Shown here one piece after another: positions 55,921-64,000 of a stretch of DNA of 64,000 nucleotides (the first letter of the stretch is position 1; each line of letters opens with the position of its first letter). The position numbers were made by a program, and so were the translations under genes. This stretch comes from Shewanella cyperi (GTDB lineage: Bacteria > Pseudomonadota > Gammaproteobacteria > Enterobacterales > Shewanellaceae): contig NZ_CP071501.1 in assembly GCF_017354985.1 (NCBI RefSeq), forward strand, positions 453,501 to 517,500. The letters run 5' to 3'. The notes under the pieces are model-generated. The model saw nothing but the letters and a program-made list of their open reading frames with translations. It made no database searches and was not told the origin of the DNA.

Positions 55921-58028
55921 GAGACGTCCACTCCCAGATACAGGCTGCGGGGGGCGCCGGGGTTAATGTTGGCCTTGCCGTAGCTGAGGGCTGCCGACTG
56001 CACATAGTCCTTGTCCCACAGGTTGGTGGCACGGGCGTTGATGGACACCCTGTCGTTGATCTTATAGCGGGCCTTGAGGTTGGTCAGTTGATAACCCTCA
56101 TAGCGACGGCTGTTGGCGTCATCCATCCAGTAGTCACCTATGGCCTGCCACTCCAGCATCAGGCTCAGGCCCTCAAGGGCATCCGGATTATAGCGGGCGC
56201 GGACATTGGTGATGTATTCGGGGGCATTCATCATCTGATTGCCGGTGATGGGCGGGTAGTCATCAAACTCGTGACTGGCGCGGGTAAAGGCCAGCGACAG
56301 CGCCAGTTCACGGGTGGCCTGCCAGTCGGCGGCCAATTCCACGCCCTTGTGGATCACCCGGGTGGCATTGACCTGATAGCGGAAGCCGAGCTCGCTATCG
56401 AAGGCGTTGACTATGCCGTCGTCCACGTCCATGTAATAGAGCGCCAGATCCCAGGACAGGGAATCGAGGTTGGCCTTGTAACCTAGCTCATAGGTGTCGG
56501 AGATCTCGGGTTTGAGGTTCGACAGGCCTTCGATGCTGTCCTTGGTGGTGATGTGGTACAGGCTGCCGCTGGTGGGCAGGCGGAAGCTGTTGGCATAGCG
56601 CAGGTACAGGCTGCTGCTGTCGCCGAGGCGATAATTGAGGCTGGCCTTGGGACTTAGGTGGCTGAAGCTGTCCTCCCGGTCGGCAATGCTGAGCTTGCCG
56701 TGGCCTATGTCACCCAGGGCCGCGAGATGGTTGTGATAATCATAACCGGCGTAATCAAAGCGGGCCCCCAGGGTCAGGGTCAGGTTTTCCGTCAGCGGTC
56801 TTTGGTGCTGCACATAGGGCGACAGGCCCAGGTAATCTGTGCTGTCGTCATAGAAACGCTCCCCGGCCACAAAGCTGTCGGGCTTGTAGCCGCCCACAGT
56901 CACATCCAGGGGTTGGAACGAGCTTTCATCACCGACCGAGTATTCCAGATCGGCGCCGACCGTGGTTTCGCTGTCATCGCCGTGCACCCAGTTGGCCAGG
57001 GCCAACAGGCCTGCGCTGCGCACCACACTGTCCACCATGGGCATATTGGCGTTCCAGGTGGCCGTGTAGCTGTTGGTGTTGCGGCGCAGGTAGCCGATCA
57101 GCGAGTAATTGGCATCGCCGCTTTGCTTGTCCCACTGGCTTGAGAGGCGCAGATAGTCGCTGCGCCGGGTCGGGTCAACCGCCAGCACGGCATCGCTCAG
57201 TCCAGACTGGTTGCGATCCTGCCGGTATTGCTCCTCGGTAAGACCGGCGGCCATTTCCTGCTCCAGGGTTGAGGCCGACAGCAGGGTCACCAGGCGTTGA
57301 TTGGCGTCGATTTCATATTCGTGGCGGGCGTTGACTTCGGCTCTCTGGGTAGCCGTGTGCTCCTGCCAGCCGTCGCTTTCCTGGGCCGAAGCGGAAATGC
57401 GCCAGCCCTTGCCGGCCTCGGGTTTGCGGTTGTAGCCCAGCTGCAGCTTGTGGAAGTTATCGCTGCCGAGCATCAGGCCGCTGTCGAGGCGGTTGGCGTC
57501 TTCCACTTCATCGGAGAGCACATTGATGGTGGCGGCCACGGCACCGGAGCCATAGAGGGCGGTACCGGCGCCCTTGATCACTTCGATGCGGCCCACATTG
57601 GTGTTGAAACTGGACCACCAGAGGCCGTTATGGTTGAAGAAGGCCGGTGACTGAATGGGAATATTGTCCTGCAAAAACAGGTAGTAGCCGCTGGTGTTCA
57701 TCGGCATGCGGATGGCGGTCTTGTGTCCCTGTCCACCACCAAGCTGATCTATCAATACCCCGGCGACGCTGTTGAGGGATTCGGCCGGGTGCTGGCCCTT
57801 GTCCAGCGCCAGCTCGGACTTGCTGATGCTGTCCAGGGACATGGCCAGATCCGTGTCCACATTCTGCTTGCGGTTGGCCGTGATGCTGATGCGTTCCATG
57901 ACCGGGCTGGCGATGGCCATGGTGGAGGTTGCGCCATCCGGTGCGGTCTGTACCTCGGTGTTATCTGTTGTTGCCGCGGCGGAGGTGGTCAACAGCGCCA
58001 AACTGAGCAGCGAAGGGAATGTATTCAT
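55914..58028 (-). CDS. TonB-dependent outer membrane receptor, probably for copper
   Basis: 704 residues, with AAGGAAAGG ahead of the ATG. Signal peptide (about 1-20), TonB-box region near MERISITANR, plug domain (about 60-165; LNSVAGVLIDQLGGGQGHKT, GAGTALYGSGAVAATINVLS), then a 22-strand barrel ending in a Trp (LYLGVDVSW). The plug shows AIRMPMNTSGYYLFLQ and a loop NANMPMVDS, methionine pairs fitting Cu binding as in OprC/NosA receptors. NosA of Pseudomonas stutzeri is an outer membrane copper protein needed for NosZ. The linked nos locus, the Cys-rich BNR protein and the thioredoxin-like protein support copper, but iron chelates cannot be ruled out. Confidence 0.85.
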   Translation of the reverse strand: MNTFPSLLSLALLTTSAAATTDNTEVQTAPDGATSTMAIASPVMERISITANRKQNVDTDLAMSLDSISKSELALDKGQHPAESLNSVAGVLIDQLGGGQGHKTAIRMPMNTSGYYLFLQDNIPIQSPAFFNHNGLWWSSFNTNVGRIEVIKGAGTALYGSGAVAATINVLSDEVEDANRLDSGLMLGSDNFHKLQLGYNRKPEAGKGWRISASAQESDGWQEHTATQRAEVNARHEYEIDANQRLVTLLSASTLEQEMAAGLTEEQYRQDRNQSGLSDAVLAVDPTRRSDYLRLSSQWDKQSGDANYSLIGYLRRNTNSYTATWNANMPMVDSVVRSAGLLALANWVHGDDSETTVGADLEYSVGDESSFQPLDVTVGGYKPDSFVAGERFYDDSTDYLGLSPYVQHQRPLTENLTLTLGARFDYAGYDYHNHLAALGDIGHGKLSIADREDSFSHLSPKASLNYRLGDSSSLYLRYANSFRLPTSGSLYHITTKDSIEGLSNLKPEISDTYELGYKANLDSLSWDLALYYMDVDDGIVNAFDSELGFRYQVNATRVIHKGVELAADWQATRELALSLAFTRASHEFDDYPPITGNQMMNAPEYITNVRARYNPDALEGLSLMLEWQAIGDYWMDDANSRRYEGYQLTNLKARYKINDRVSINARATNLWDKDYVQSAALSYGKANINPGAPRSLYLGVDVSW

Positions 58029-58065
58029 GGGCAGCCTTTCCTTGTGAACCTGGCCGCATTCTAAC

Positions 58066-58088
58066 GCTCAATATTTAACATGCATCTT
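58066..58088 (-). promoter_or_regulatory. NsrR-like site upstream of the TonB receptor operon
   Basis: On the minus strand AAGATGCATGTTAAATATTG begins at 58088, with a perfect AAGATGCAT half-site and AAATA in the expected place of the second half; the remainder is poor. It is 38-60 bases ahead of the receptor start. The same half-site precedes the nos locus. Confidence 0.45.
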
Positions 58089-58202
58089 TAATATTGCTTT
58101 TGTGGGGGCTATTTCACGCTTTGTTGATCCGGCGCAAAATCGCACCGTGACCGGGGTCACAAAGGGGCCCTGGATAGGGAATGGCATACCCGATGGGGCA
58201 TA

Positions 58203-58236
58203 AAAAAGGGCCTTCAGTGGAAGGCCCTTTTTATCA
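58203..58236. terminator. Terminator of the second large subtilase
   Basis: AAAAAGGGCCTTC (58203-58215) pairs perfectly with GAAGGCCCTTTTT (58220-58232). It serves the minus-strand subtilase. A nearly identical element is at 63785-63815. Confidence 0.92.
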
Positions 58237-58275
58237 ATCAAGCACAGGATAGATGCTTGTATTCACGCTTGGGGA

Positions 58276-61200
58276 TCAATGTTTGCGACGCAGACCGCCC
58301 AGAGCCAACAGCATCAGGCTCAGCCAACCCAGGCTACCGCCGGAACTGCCTGTCTCTGGTTCCGTGGAGTCGTTCGGTGCGGCATTGACCTTGACCATGA
58401 CTGTGGCACTGACGTCATCCATGTGGCCGTCGGACACGGTTACAGTGAACTGGTGTTCACCCACACTCAGCCCCGTGACCGTCGCTATGGGGCTGTCGGC
58501 GCCGGACATGGTGCCGGGACCATGCCATTCGAAGCTGAGGGCATCGTTATCCACATCGTAGGAGGCGCTGGCGTCGAGGGTGACCTTGTTGCCTTCTGTG
58601 ATGCTGATTTGCGTTGCCGCCACCATGGCCTGGGGCGCATCCTGCTCAGGTGTCACTGTCAGCATAAAGCTGGTGCTGGCCTGATCGCTGGCATGCTCGT
58701 TGTCCTGCACTGTCACTGTCACCAGGGTTTCACCGAAGAAGTCGGCTTCCGGCTTCAGGTTGAAGTGGTTGCCCTCAACCGTAGCTTGGATGTGTTCGCC
58801 ACTGACCATGATATGGTTGCCGACCTTGTTGGCATCAATGTACGAAACTTCGATACCGCTCAGTTCGTCGTCTTCAGCCACCGTCAGGTTGGGCATTGCT
58901 GCCACCTTGAGGTTGCTGTTGACCTTGATGCTGTGCACCACTGTCTTTTCTTCACCACCCTCAACCATCTGGGTCATGCTGATGTCCAGGGTCTTGCCCA
59001 CGGCATCAGGCTGGATGACCGCCTTGACCTTCATGTCGATGGCACTCTTCTCCGGACCCTTGTAGTCGAAGCAGATCACCATGTTGTCGGTCAGCACTTC
59101 ATCCAGGTTGTCGAAGCCCACTAAGGTGTACAGGTAACCGTCTTTGGGACCGGCGTTGGTGGAGAACACACTGTCAAAGCCTTCAACAAAGATGCTGCCC
59201 TTGGCCAGGTTATCGCCCAGATTGTCGTAGGCAAACATCAGTTCGAAGCGACCGTCGCGGAAGTCGATATTGGGGCGCATTATGACCTCATAATCGTACT
59301 CGTCGCCTGTGGTCTTGTCGGTGATGTTATCAAACTCCATAAACAGCAGGTCGCCCAGATCCGGTCTGTCTGCACCATACTGAGCCGCAATAGTCAGACC
59401 CCATGGGTCTTCCCAGTGACGACGATTCTTGGTCTCGAACGTACCACGCCAGAAGGGGCTGATGGACTCGTGCAGGAAGGCTGAACCGGGGCCTACATGA
59501 TAATCCATCATCCACCAGGCGGTGTTGAACTGCATGGCACCCACTGTGTGCATGCGGAAGAAACCGCCGTTGTCCTGGTTGTAGAGTTTGAACTGCTCCT
59601 GACCCATGCCCCAGAACAGCCAGTGCATGGGGATATCAAAGTAACTGTTGCTGTCACCTACATACCAGTCATGTTCCGGCTGATAGCCAAATTCGAACAT
59701 ATCTATGTAGCGGCCATCCGAGTATTCGTCGATTAACGGAGTCCGGCACTGGGCCGAGGTCAGGCTGTTGGTCAGCACGTACTCGCGCGGTACGTCGCGG
59801 GTGCTTTCCTGGGTACCGCTGAGGCTCAGACCGTGCTCGTCGATTTCAAGACCTGTGAGCATCTTGTCATTGACTGTGGTGAGGGTCTCGGGCGCCAGAC
59901 GCATGCCTTCGGGCAGGGTCAGCTTAAAGCTGAAGTCCCGATCCTGGCTTTCCAGGTTGGGCAGCATGTTGAGGCTGATATCCACCACATCCATGTTGCG
60001 GGCCTGATCCTGGCTGACAGCAAAGGACACGTTGTCCTTGCCGCGTACCAGTTTCAGCGAGGTGAAGCCCAGGGTGCCTTCTTCGCCGGGCATGTTGCCC
60101 AGGTCGAAGCCGCCGTAGAACACATCGCCTTCTTTGGCATCGGGCAGATCCCAGTTAAGGGTCAGCTCATAGTTGCCGTTACCGTCGTGCTCGGCCGGGC
60201 CTTCAACACTGAAGTTGCCGGCGTTGCTGTCGTCGGACAGCATGGCCACAGCTGTGGTGGTCTTGTACCTTTCTTCGCCCCAGCCAACGTTGACCACGCC
60301 CACCCAGTAGGTGCCGGGTGTTGGATCCACTATGTCACAGAAGTTTTGTACCGATTTTGAGGAAGACTGACATACAAGTTCGCTCCAATACTCATTGGTG
60401 AGAGCGGAGTAATCGGCATCGAGTTCTTCCTGTGACGGTATGAAGTTGCCGTTGCCGTTGGCATCCAGACCAATCGTCAGTACCGGGCGCTGACTGTAGT
60501 AACGTGGATTGGGGTTGTTATCCTGACCTATGAGCTCGTTGGATTGAATCTCAATCATCAGGCGTTTGGTGCCTTCAGGTACCACCACCTGGGTGACGCT
60601 CCAGCCCGCCTCCACTGTCTCTTTGTCCAGATAGGGGCTGGACATGGGCAATTCCACGGTAGTCAACTCGGGCTTCACCAGACCGTAGTACCTGGGGGTG
60701 AACTGGCTGTAGTTGTCGGTGTTGACCACAAAGGTCTCGCTGCCCTGTTCACGGTTGAACTCAATGTCCTTGGCAAAAGGCAATTGGTTGTATTCTGACA
60801 GTGCCACCACAGGCATGTGCAGCTCAGGTGAGTTACCTGTGGTGCTGGTCAGCTTGATTTGGCCGTTAAACAGCGAGTAGTTGTTGTCACCTTCCCATGG
60901 GCTGTCCTGATCCGTGGGCTCTACCAGGTGGCGGGTGATGCTGGGAACTGTCATCTTGACCATTAAGGTCTGGGTTTCACCGGCCTTGAGGCTGAACCGG
61001 CTTGGGGAAGCGGTCAGGGTTGCGCCATCTTCGGTCACTTCTGTGCTGACACTCCAGCTGCCATCCTTGGTCGCCTTGACTGTGCGCATCCAGGTGCACT
61101 CTTTCTCACAGCTCATGTCCACCATGGACGGCAGGTTGAGCCAGTTGGCTATGCCGCCATTGCGGGGGTTGGCATTGACATAGTTGTCTATGGTCTCGTC

Positions 61201-63459
61201 CAGCACCAGGCCCACGGCATCGGCCTTGGCCACGTCGATTGCACCGGCGCCGGCCATGAAGTTGTATGGCAGTTCCATGGTCATACCATAGCTTTGGTAT
61301 CTGACCGGGTTGGCACTCAGCATCAGGGCCGATTGGATTTCCGCCGGGGTCCAGCCGGGGTGCAGCTGGGTCAACAGGGTCATGGCACCGGCCACGTGTG
61401 GCGAGGCCATGGAGGTACCGCTCATCATGGTCCAATCGCTGGCGTTGGGATACATGGTAAAGGGCTGATCATCGGCGTTGGCGGCATAGATGTCGACCCC
61501 GGGGGCGGTCAGATCCGGCACCAGGTTGTCTATGTAGCGGCTGGGACCCAGGGAGCTGAATTGGGCCAGCATATTGCCCTTGTCTTCATCCAGGATGTAG
61601 TCGTTGGTGTGGGCCGTGATGGTGCCGCGGGCGGAGCCATTACTTTGGCTAATCCAGCTTTTCAGAGACCAACCGGCGCCGGAAGCCACGTTAATGCCTG
61701 GGATGACGAAGCGGTCGGCAACGGTTGGCATGCTGTAATCGGTGTTCAGCAGCACCAGACCACCGGCGCCACCGGCCTGCACGTTGATGGCCTTATCGAC
61801 ACGGGGAATATCACCGCGCTCGCACACCACTATCTGATCGGCAGTGAAGGTTCCCGCCGGGAACGGCACGTTACAGCTGCCGGCGCCGTAGCCATCGTTG
61901 GGGTCGGGATCCGGATAGCTTTCCGCCAGTACAAACTGACCGGAAATGGCATCGGTAAAACCTTTACCCTCGATGTCGGAGTAGGGGAGGGTGTAGCTTG
62001 GGCCAGCGGTTTCAAAATTGGTGATGCTGGTCTTGCCCGCATCCAGGGTGCGGTCGTGGGTCGAGGCGCCAACCGTGGTCACCCAGGGCGAGGTGTGATC
62101 GGCACTGTAGAAATAGGGGCCCGAGTTACCGGCGGCCACCGCCACGGAGATACCGGCCTCACGGGCCGCCAGGAATGCCAGTTCCATGGGATCTTCCCAG
62201 GGGAAGGCTTCGGCACCGCCGATGGAGAAGTTAATCACATCGACGCCGTCTTTGATGGCATCCTCGTAGGCGGCCAGAATGGCTTCCTCGGGACAGCCTG
62301 AGTAAGGATCGCCGCCATTGCCCGGCCAGCAAACCTGATAAGAAATGATGTGGGCGCGGGGGGCGACACCCGAGGTATGGTCGAAGTTAAACGGCAGATT
62401 GACGCCATCGCTGACCGGTTCGCCGGTGGCGGCCTGCAGCGGGGTGTTTTCTATGCGGTTGCCGGCAACCGTGCTGGCGGTGTGGGAACCGTGACCGTGA
62501 TGGTCTTCACCGTTCTTGGGGCGGATAAGGTTGGTTTGCCAGGGATATTCCTGGAACTCGGGGGCTTTGTAGACATCCGTGATGATGTCATAGGAGTAGA
62601 CACCGATCAGCTTGTCGTTACACAGGCTCGCGTCTTCCTGGCAATCACCGAGGAAAGCACCGCCCATTTTGGCATGGCTGGCAGCGTATTCATCGTCTGA
62701 AGCAAAGGCGGGGTGGTCGGTGTTAATACCCGTGTCGATAATACCCACCACCATGCCTTCACCCTTGGCCTTGAGACCAGAGTCGGTATTGCCGCTCCAG
62801 GCACTGTCGGCGTGGATAAACTCGGGGCCGCGATCGGTTCTCAGCTCGAATACCCGGCTGGGGGTGATCTTGGTGACACCCGGCACCCTGGCCATCAAAG
62901 CCGCGTCCCTTTGGGTCATTTTGACCGCCACGGCGTTGTTGGCGACTGTGTACTGGTGCAGCAGCTCAAATTGGGCGCCCTGGGCCTTGGCCTGGCTCAG
63001 CAACTTGTTTTGTTTGCCCTTGAGCATGGTCTGATAGTCCTGCACCGCCGGGGCCATGGCAGCTTGGACCTGTTGCGGTTTACCCGTGCGGTTCAACAGC
63101 GAACGGGTGGCACTGAATCCCGGCAGGTTGCCATCGTAGGTGGCGACAGATTTGTCGCTGAATTGCACGATAAAGGTGTGCTCGCCCTTGATGGAATCAT
63201 CAAATTGGAACACCTGATGGGATTTTTTGGGCAGCACATGGTTCGCTTTTCCCAGGGCGACAAACATGTCGCCCTTGGCTATCTCTTGCTGCTCTTTATT
63301 GAAATCGGCCACATCCTGACCGGTGAAAGTGGGCAGATAGAAGCCCCCTTTATCACCTTGTTTCATCCCTATCTCTGCGGCCGCATAGCCGGATACACCG
63401 AGATACAGCGCTCCGCAGACCGCCAGTGCCGTCCCTTTTAACTTATGATGCGATGTCAT
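58276..63459 (-). CDS. Giant S8 subtilase with GlyGly-CTERM tail (1727 aa)
   Basis: Starts at ATG 63459 (MTSHHKLKGTALAVCGALYL) with GGAG ahead; the frame is open to 63582 but only this start gives a signal peptide. Pro-domain (about 90-200), S8 catalytic domain with Asp242 (GIIDTGINTD), His323 (HGSHTAST) and Ser683 (SGTSMASPHVAG), and a PA domain inserted between His and Ser. Ig/FN3-like domains follow, then a PKD-like domain near the end (LDASASYDVDNDALSFEW). The tail is GSSGGSLGWLSLMLLALGG then LRRKH, a GlyGly-CTERM signal. Domain plan and many blocks match the 48821 protein. The last ~70 bases almost match the 3' end of the next gene upstream, showing tandem duplication. Confidence 0.95.
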   Translation of the reverse strand: MTSHHKLKGTALAVCGALYLGVSGYAAAEIGMKQGDKGGFYLPTFTGQDVADFNKEQQEIAKGDMFVALGKANHVLPKKSHQVFQFDDSIKGEHTFIVQFSDKSVATYDGNLPGFSATRSLLNRTGKPQQVQAAMAPAVQDYQTMLKGKQNKLLSQAKAQGAQFELLHQYTVANNAVAVKMTQRDAALMARVPGVTKITPSRVFELRTDRGPEFIHADSAWSGNTDSGLKAKGEGMVVGIIDTGINTDHPAFASDDEYAASHAKMGGAFLGDCQEDASLCNDKLIGVYSYDIITDVYKAPEFQEYPWQTNLIRPKNGEDHHGHGSHTASTVAGNRIENTPLQAATGEPVSDGVNLPFNFDHTSGVAPRAHIISYQVCWPGNGGDPYSGCPEEAILAAYEDAIKDGVDVINFSIGGAEAFPWEDPMELAFLAAREAGISVAVAAGNSGPYFYSADHTSPWVTTVGASTHDRTLDAGKTSITNFETAGPSYTLPYSDIEGKGFTDAISGQFVLAESYPDPDPNDGYGAGSCNVPFPAGTFTADQIVVCERGDIPRVDKAINVQAGGAGGLVLLNTDYSMPTVADRFVIPGINVASGAGWSLKSWISQSNGSARGTITAHTNDYILDEDKGNMLAQFSSLGPSRYIDNLVPDLTAPGVDIYAANADDQPFTMYPNASDWTMMSGTSMASPHVAGAMTLLTQLHPGWTPAEIQSALMLSANPVRYQSYGMTMELPYNFMAGAGAIDVAKADAVGLVLDETIDNYVNANPRNGGIANWLNLPSMVDMSCEKECTWMRTVKATKDGSWSVSTEVTEDGATLTASPSRFSLKAGETQTLMVKMTVPSITRHLVEPTDQDSPWEGDNNYSLFNGQIKLTSTTGNSPELHMPVVALSEYNQLPFAKDIEFNREQGSETFVVNTDNYSQFTPRYYGLVKPELTTVELPMSSPYLDKETVEAGWSVTQVVVPEGTKRLMIEIQSNELIGQDNNPNPRYYSQRPVLTIGLDANGNGNFIPSQEELDADYSALTNEYWSELVCQSSSKSVQNFCDIVDPTPGTYWVGVVNVGWGEERYKTTTAVAMLSDDSNAGNFSVEGPAEHDGNGNYELTLNWDLPDAKEGDVFYGGFDLGNMPGEEGTLGFTSLKLVRGKDNVSFAVSQDQARNMDVVDISLNMLPNLESQDRDFSFKLTLPEGMRLAPETLTTVNDKMLTGLEIDEHGLSLSGTQESTRDVPREYVLTNSLTSAQCRTPLIDEYSDGRYIDMFEFGYQPEHDWYVGDSNSYFDIPMHWLFWGMGQEQFKLYNQDNGGFFRMHTVGAMQFNTAWWMMDYHVGPGSAFLHESISPFWRGTFETKNRRHWEDPWGLTIAAQYGADRPDLGDLLFMEFDNITDKTTGDEYDYEVIMRPNIDFRDGRFELMFAYDNLGDNLAKGSIFVEGFDSVFSTNAGPKDGYLYTLVGFDNLDEVLTDNMVICFDYKGPEKSAIDMKVKAVIQPDAVGKTLDISMTQMVEGGEEKTVVHSIKVNSNLKVAAMPNLTVAEDDELSGIEVSYIDANKVGNHIMVSGEHIQATVEGNHFNLKPEADFFGETLVTVTVQDNEHASDQASTSFMLTVTPEQDAPQAMVAATQISITEGNKVTLDASASYDVDNDALSFEWHGPGTMSGADSPIATVTGLSVGEHQFTVTVSDGHMDDVSATVMVKVNAAPNDSTEPETGSSGGSLGWLSLMLLALGGLRRKH

Positions 63460-63644
63460 GAAAAAACTCCATGTATTCTTGTTTTTAGTGAAGTGCAGTG
63501 TGGCGAGGCCGTGCCCCGGGTGTGCATTCGGGCGCTGTTGCGGCCGGAAACGGACCGGGAACCCAAACTCCGGGCAAACCAAAGCCCCAAGCCTATTTCA
63601 GCCTGTAATTTTTGATTATTAAGGAGTTTTTCTAGCCATGCCGG

Positions 63645-63662
63645 ACAGACATTCCTGTCTGT
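63645..63662. promoter_or_regulatory. Perfect inverted repeat upstream of the second large subtilase
   Basis: ACAGACA (63645-63651) and TGTCTGT (63656-63662) with a 4-base TTCC loop: operator or leader hairpin. Confidence 0.4.
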
Positions 63663-63784
63663 AACCAAGTTATAACATTGAAGTGAAAGTGACTGTTGTT
63701 ACAATTTGTTAACGCATGCGGAGATGACGGACGTATTGGCAGTGGCGCAGACGGAGCCGTTCAAAATGGCCGCCGCTGAGATGA

Positions 63785-63815
63785 CAAAAAAAGGGCCTTC
63801 AATTGAAGGCCCTTT
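63785..63815. terminator. Terminator of the third subtilase
   Basis: AAAAAGGGCCTTC-AATT-style palindrome: the left arm AAAAAAGGGCCTTCAA meets TTGAAGGCCCTTTTT with no spacer. It is 40 bases after the stop of the minus-strand gene at 63854 and copies the 58203 terminator. Confidence 0.88.
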
Positions 63816-63853
63816 TTATCAAGTTAAAGCAATTAAAGCATGTGCTCAGAAGG

Positions 63854-64000
63854 TTAGCGCTGGCGGCGCAGACCGCCCAGAGCCAGCAGCATCAGGCTCA
63901 ACCAACCCAGGCTACCGCCGGAACTGGACTTGGAATTGTCCGGTGTGGCAGGTGCCGGTGCGGCATTGACCTTGACCATCACAGTAGCGGTCGAGTCGGT
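63854..64000 (-). CDS. C-terminal end of a third GlyGly-CTERM protein, probably a subtilase (cut by window)
   Basis: The final 48 codons of a minus-strand gene that continues past the window. The visible end reads TATVMVKVNAAPAPATPDNS, then SSSGGSLGWLSLMLLALGG and LRRQR before TAA. VMVKVNAAP and the GGSLGWLSLMLLALGGLRR block are the same as in the gene at 58276, at both DNA and protein level, so it is most likely a tandem paralogue. The missing part should hold an S8 domain. The function shown here is only the sorting signal. Confidence 0.75.
   Translation of the reverse strand, partial: TDSTATVMVKVNAAPAPATPDNSKSSSGGSLGWLSLMLLALGGLRRQR

Larger units (their letters stand above)
63460..63853. 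other. Upstream region of the second large subtilase
   Basis: 394 bases without a convincing gene. It contains, from the right, the terminator of the third subtilase (63785-63815), an AT-rich promoter-like part (63660-63715), a perfect inverted repeat (63645-63662), and a long GC-rich leader of about 180 bases up to the start codon. Confidence 0.6.

Noticed and set aside
63691..63709. Third copy of the 18-bp motif ahead of the second large subtilase (GTGACTGTTGTTACAATTT)
   Set aside because: Only about 12 of 19 positions agree and it lies over 230 bases from the start codon; too weak.
63854..64000. Pseudogene fragment of a subtilase
   Set aside because: The frame is open to the window edge and has its own terminator; truncation is due to the window.

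Overview
The window looks like a chromosomal stretch of a marine or estuarine gammaproteobacterium, most likely Shewanella or a close relative. Reasons: the argS-ftsN-hslV-hslU order; very large secreted subtilases ending in a GlyGly-CTERM type tail; small gene families common in that group (DUF3149, DUF3019); and a dense set of two-component and c-di-GMP proteins. This placement is inferred from gene content, not from a database search. I see no tRNA, rRNA, CRISPR array, insertion sequence or prophage.

Layout. 1-2.1 kb: secreted amidohydrolase (cut by the window edge) and a histidine phosphatase. 2.1-7.5 kb: a membrane PAS-PAS-GGDEF protein, a small membrane protein, and an OmpR-type regulator overlapping a TPR sensor kinase. 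7.7-11.2 kb: secreted subtilase with two P domains and a PKD domain. 11.3-17.5 kb, minus strand: an ArnT-like glycosyltransferase, then hslU, hslV (with a clear sigma-32 heat-shock promoter), ftsN and argS. 17.7-32.3 kb: a signalling block with an orphan histidine kinase, a SieB-like membrane protein, a 42-aa DUF3149 protein behind an FNR-type site, a REC-GGDEF-EAL protein, a REC-GGDEF protein coupled to a CHASE/PAS hybrid kinase, and a divergent Cache/PAS hybrid kinase. 32.3-36.8 kb: a NarL-type two-component pair with a small membrane protein, then DUF2141 plus a Tat-exported carotenoid-oxygenase-like protein.

37.0-45.2 kb is a complete clade I nitrous oxide reductase locus: cytochrome c, nosR, nosZ, nosD, nosF, nosY, nosL, with a hairpin between nosZ and nosD and a terminator after nosL. 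45.4-48.5 kb is a four-gene operon: MipA/OmpV porin-like protein, DUF3019 protein, OmpR regulator, kinase. 48.8-54.1 kb is a giant subtilase whose upstream region carries an almost identical copy of an 18-bp motif found upstream of the MipA operon. 54.2-58.0 kb, minus strand: TonB receptor, BNR-fold Cys-rich protein and thioredoxin-like protein, plausibly a copper uptake unit serving NosZ; the nos region and this operon both carry the NsrR-like half-site AAGATGCAT upstream. 58.3-64.0 kb: a second giant subtilase and the 3' end of a third, tandem and same-strand, each followed by nearly the same terminator.

Main themes are respiration of N2O with copper supply, a family of cell-surface proteases probably processed by a rhombosortase encoded elsewhere, and several sensory circuits lying next to them.
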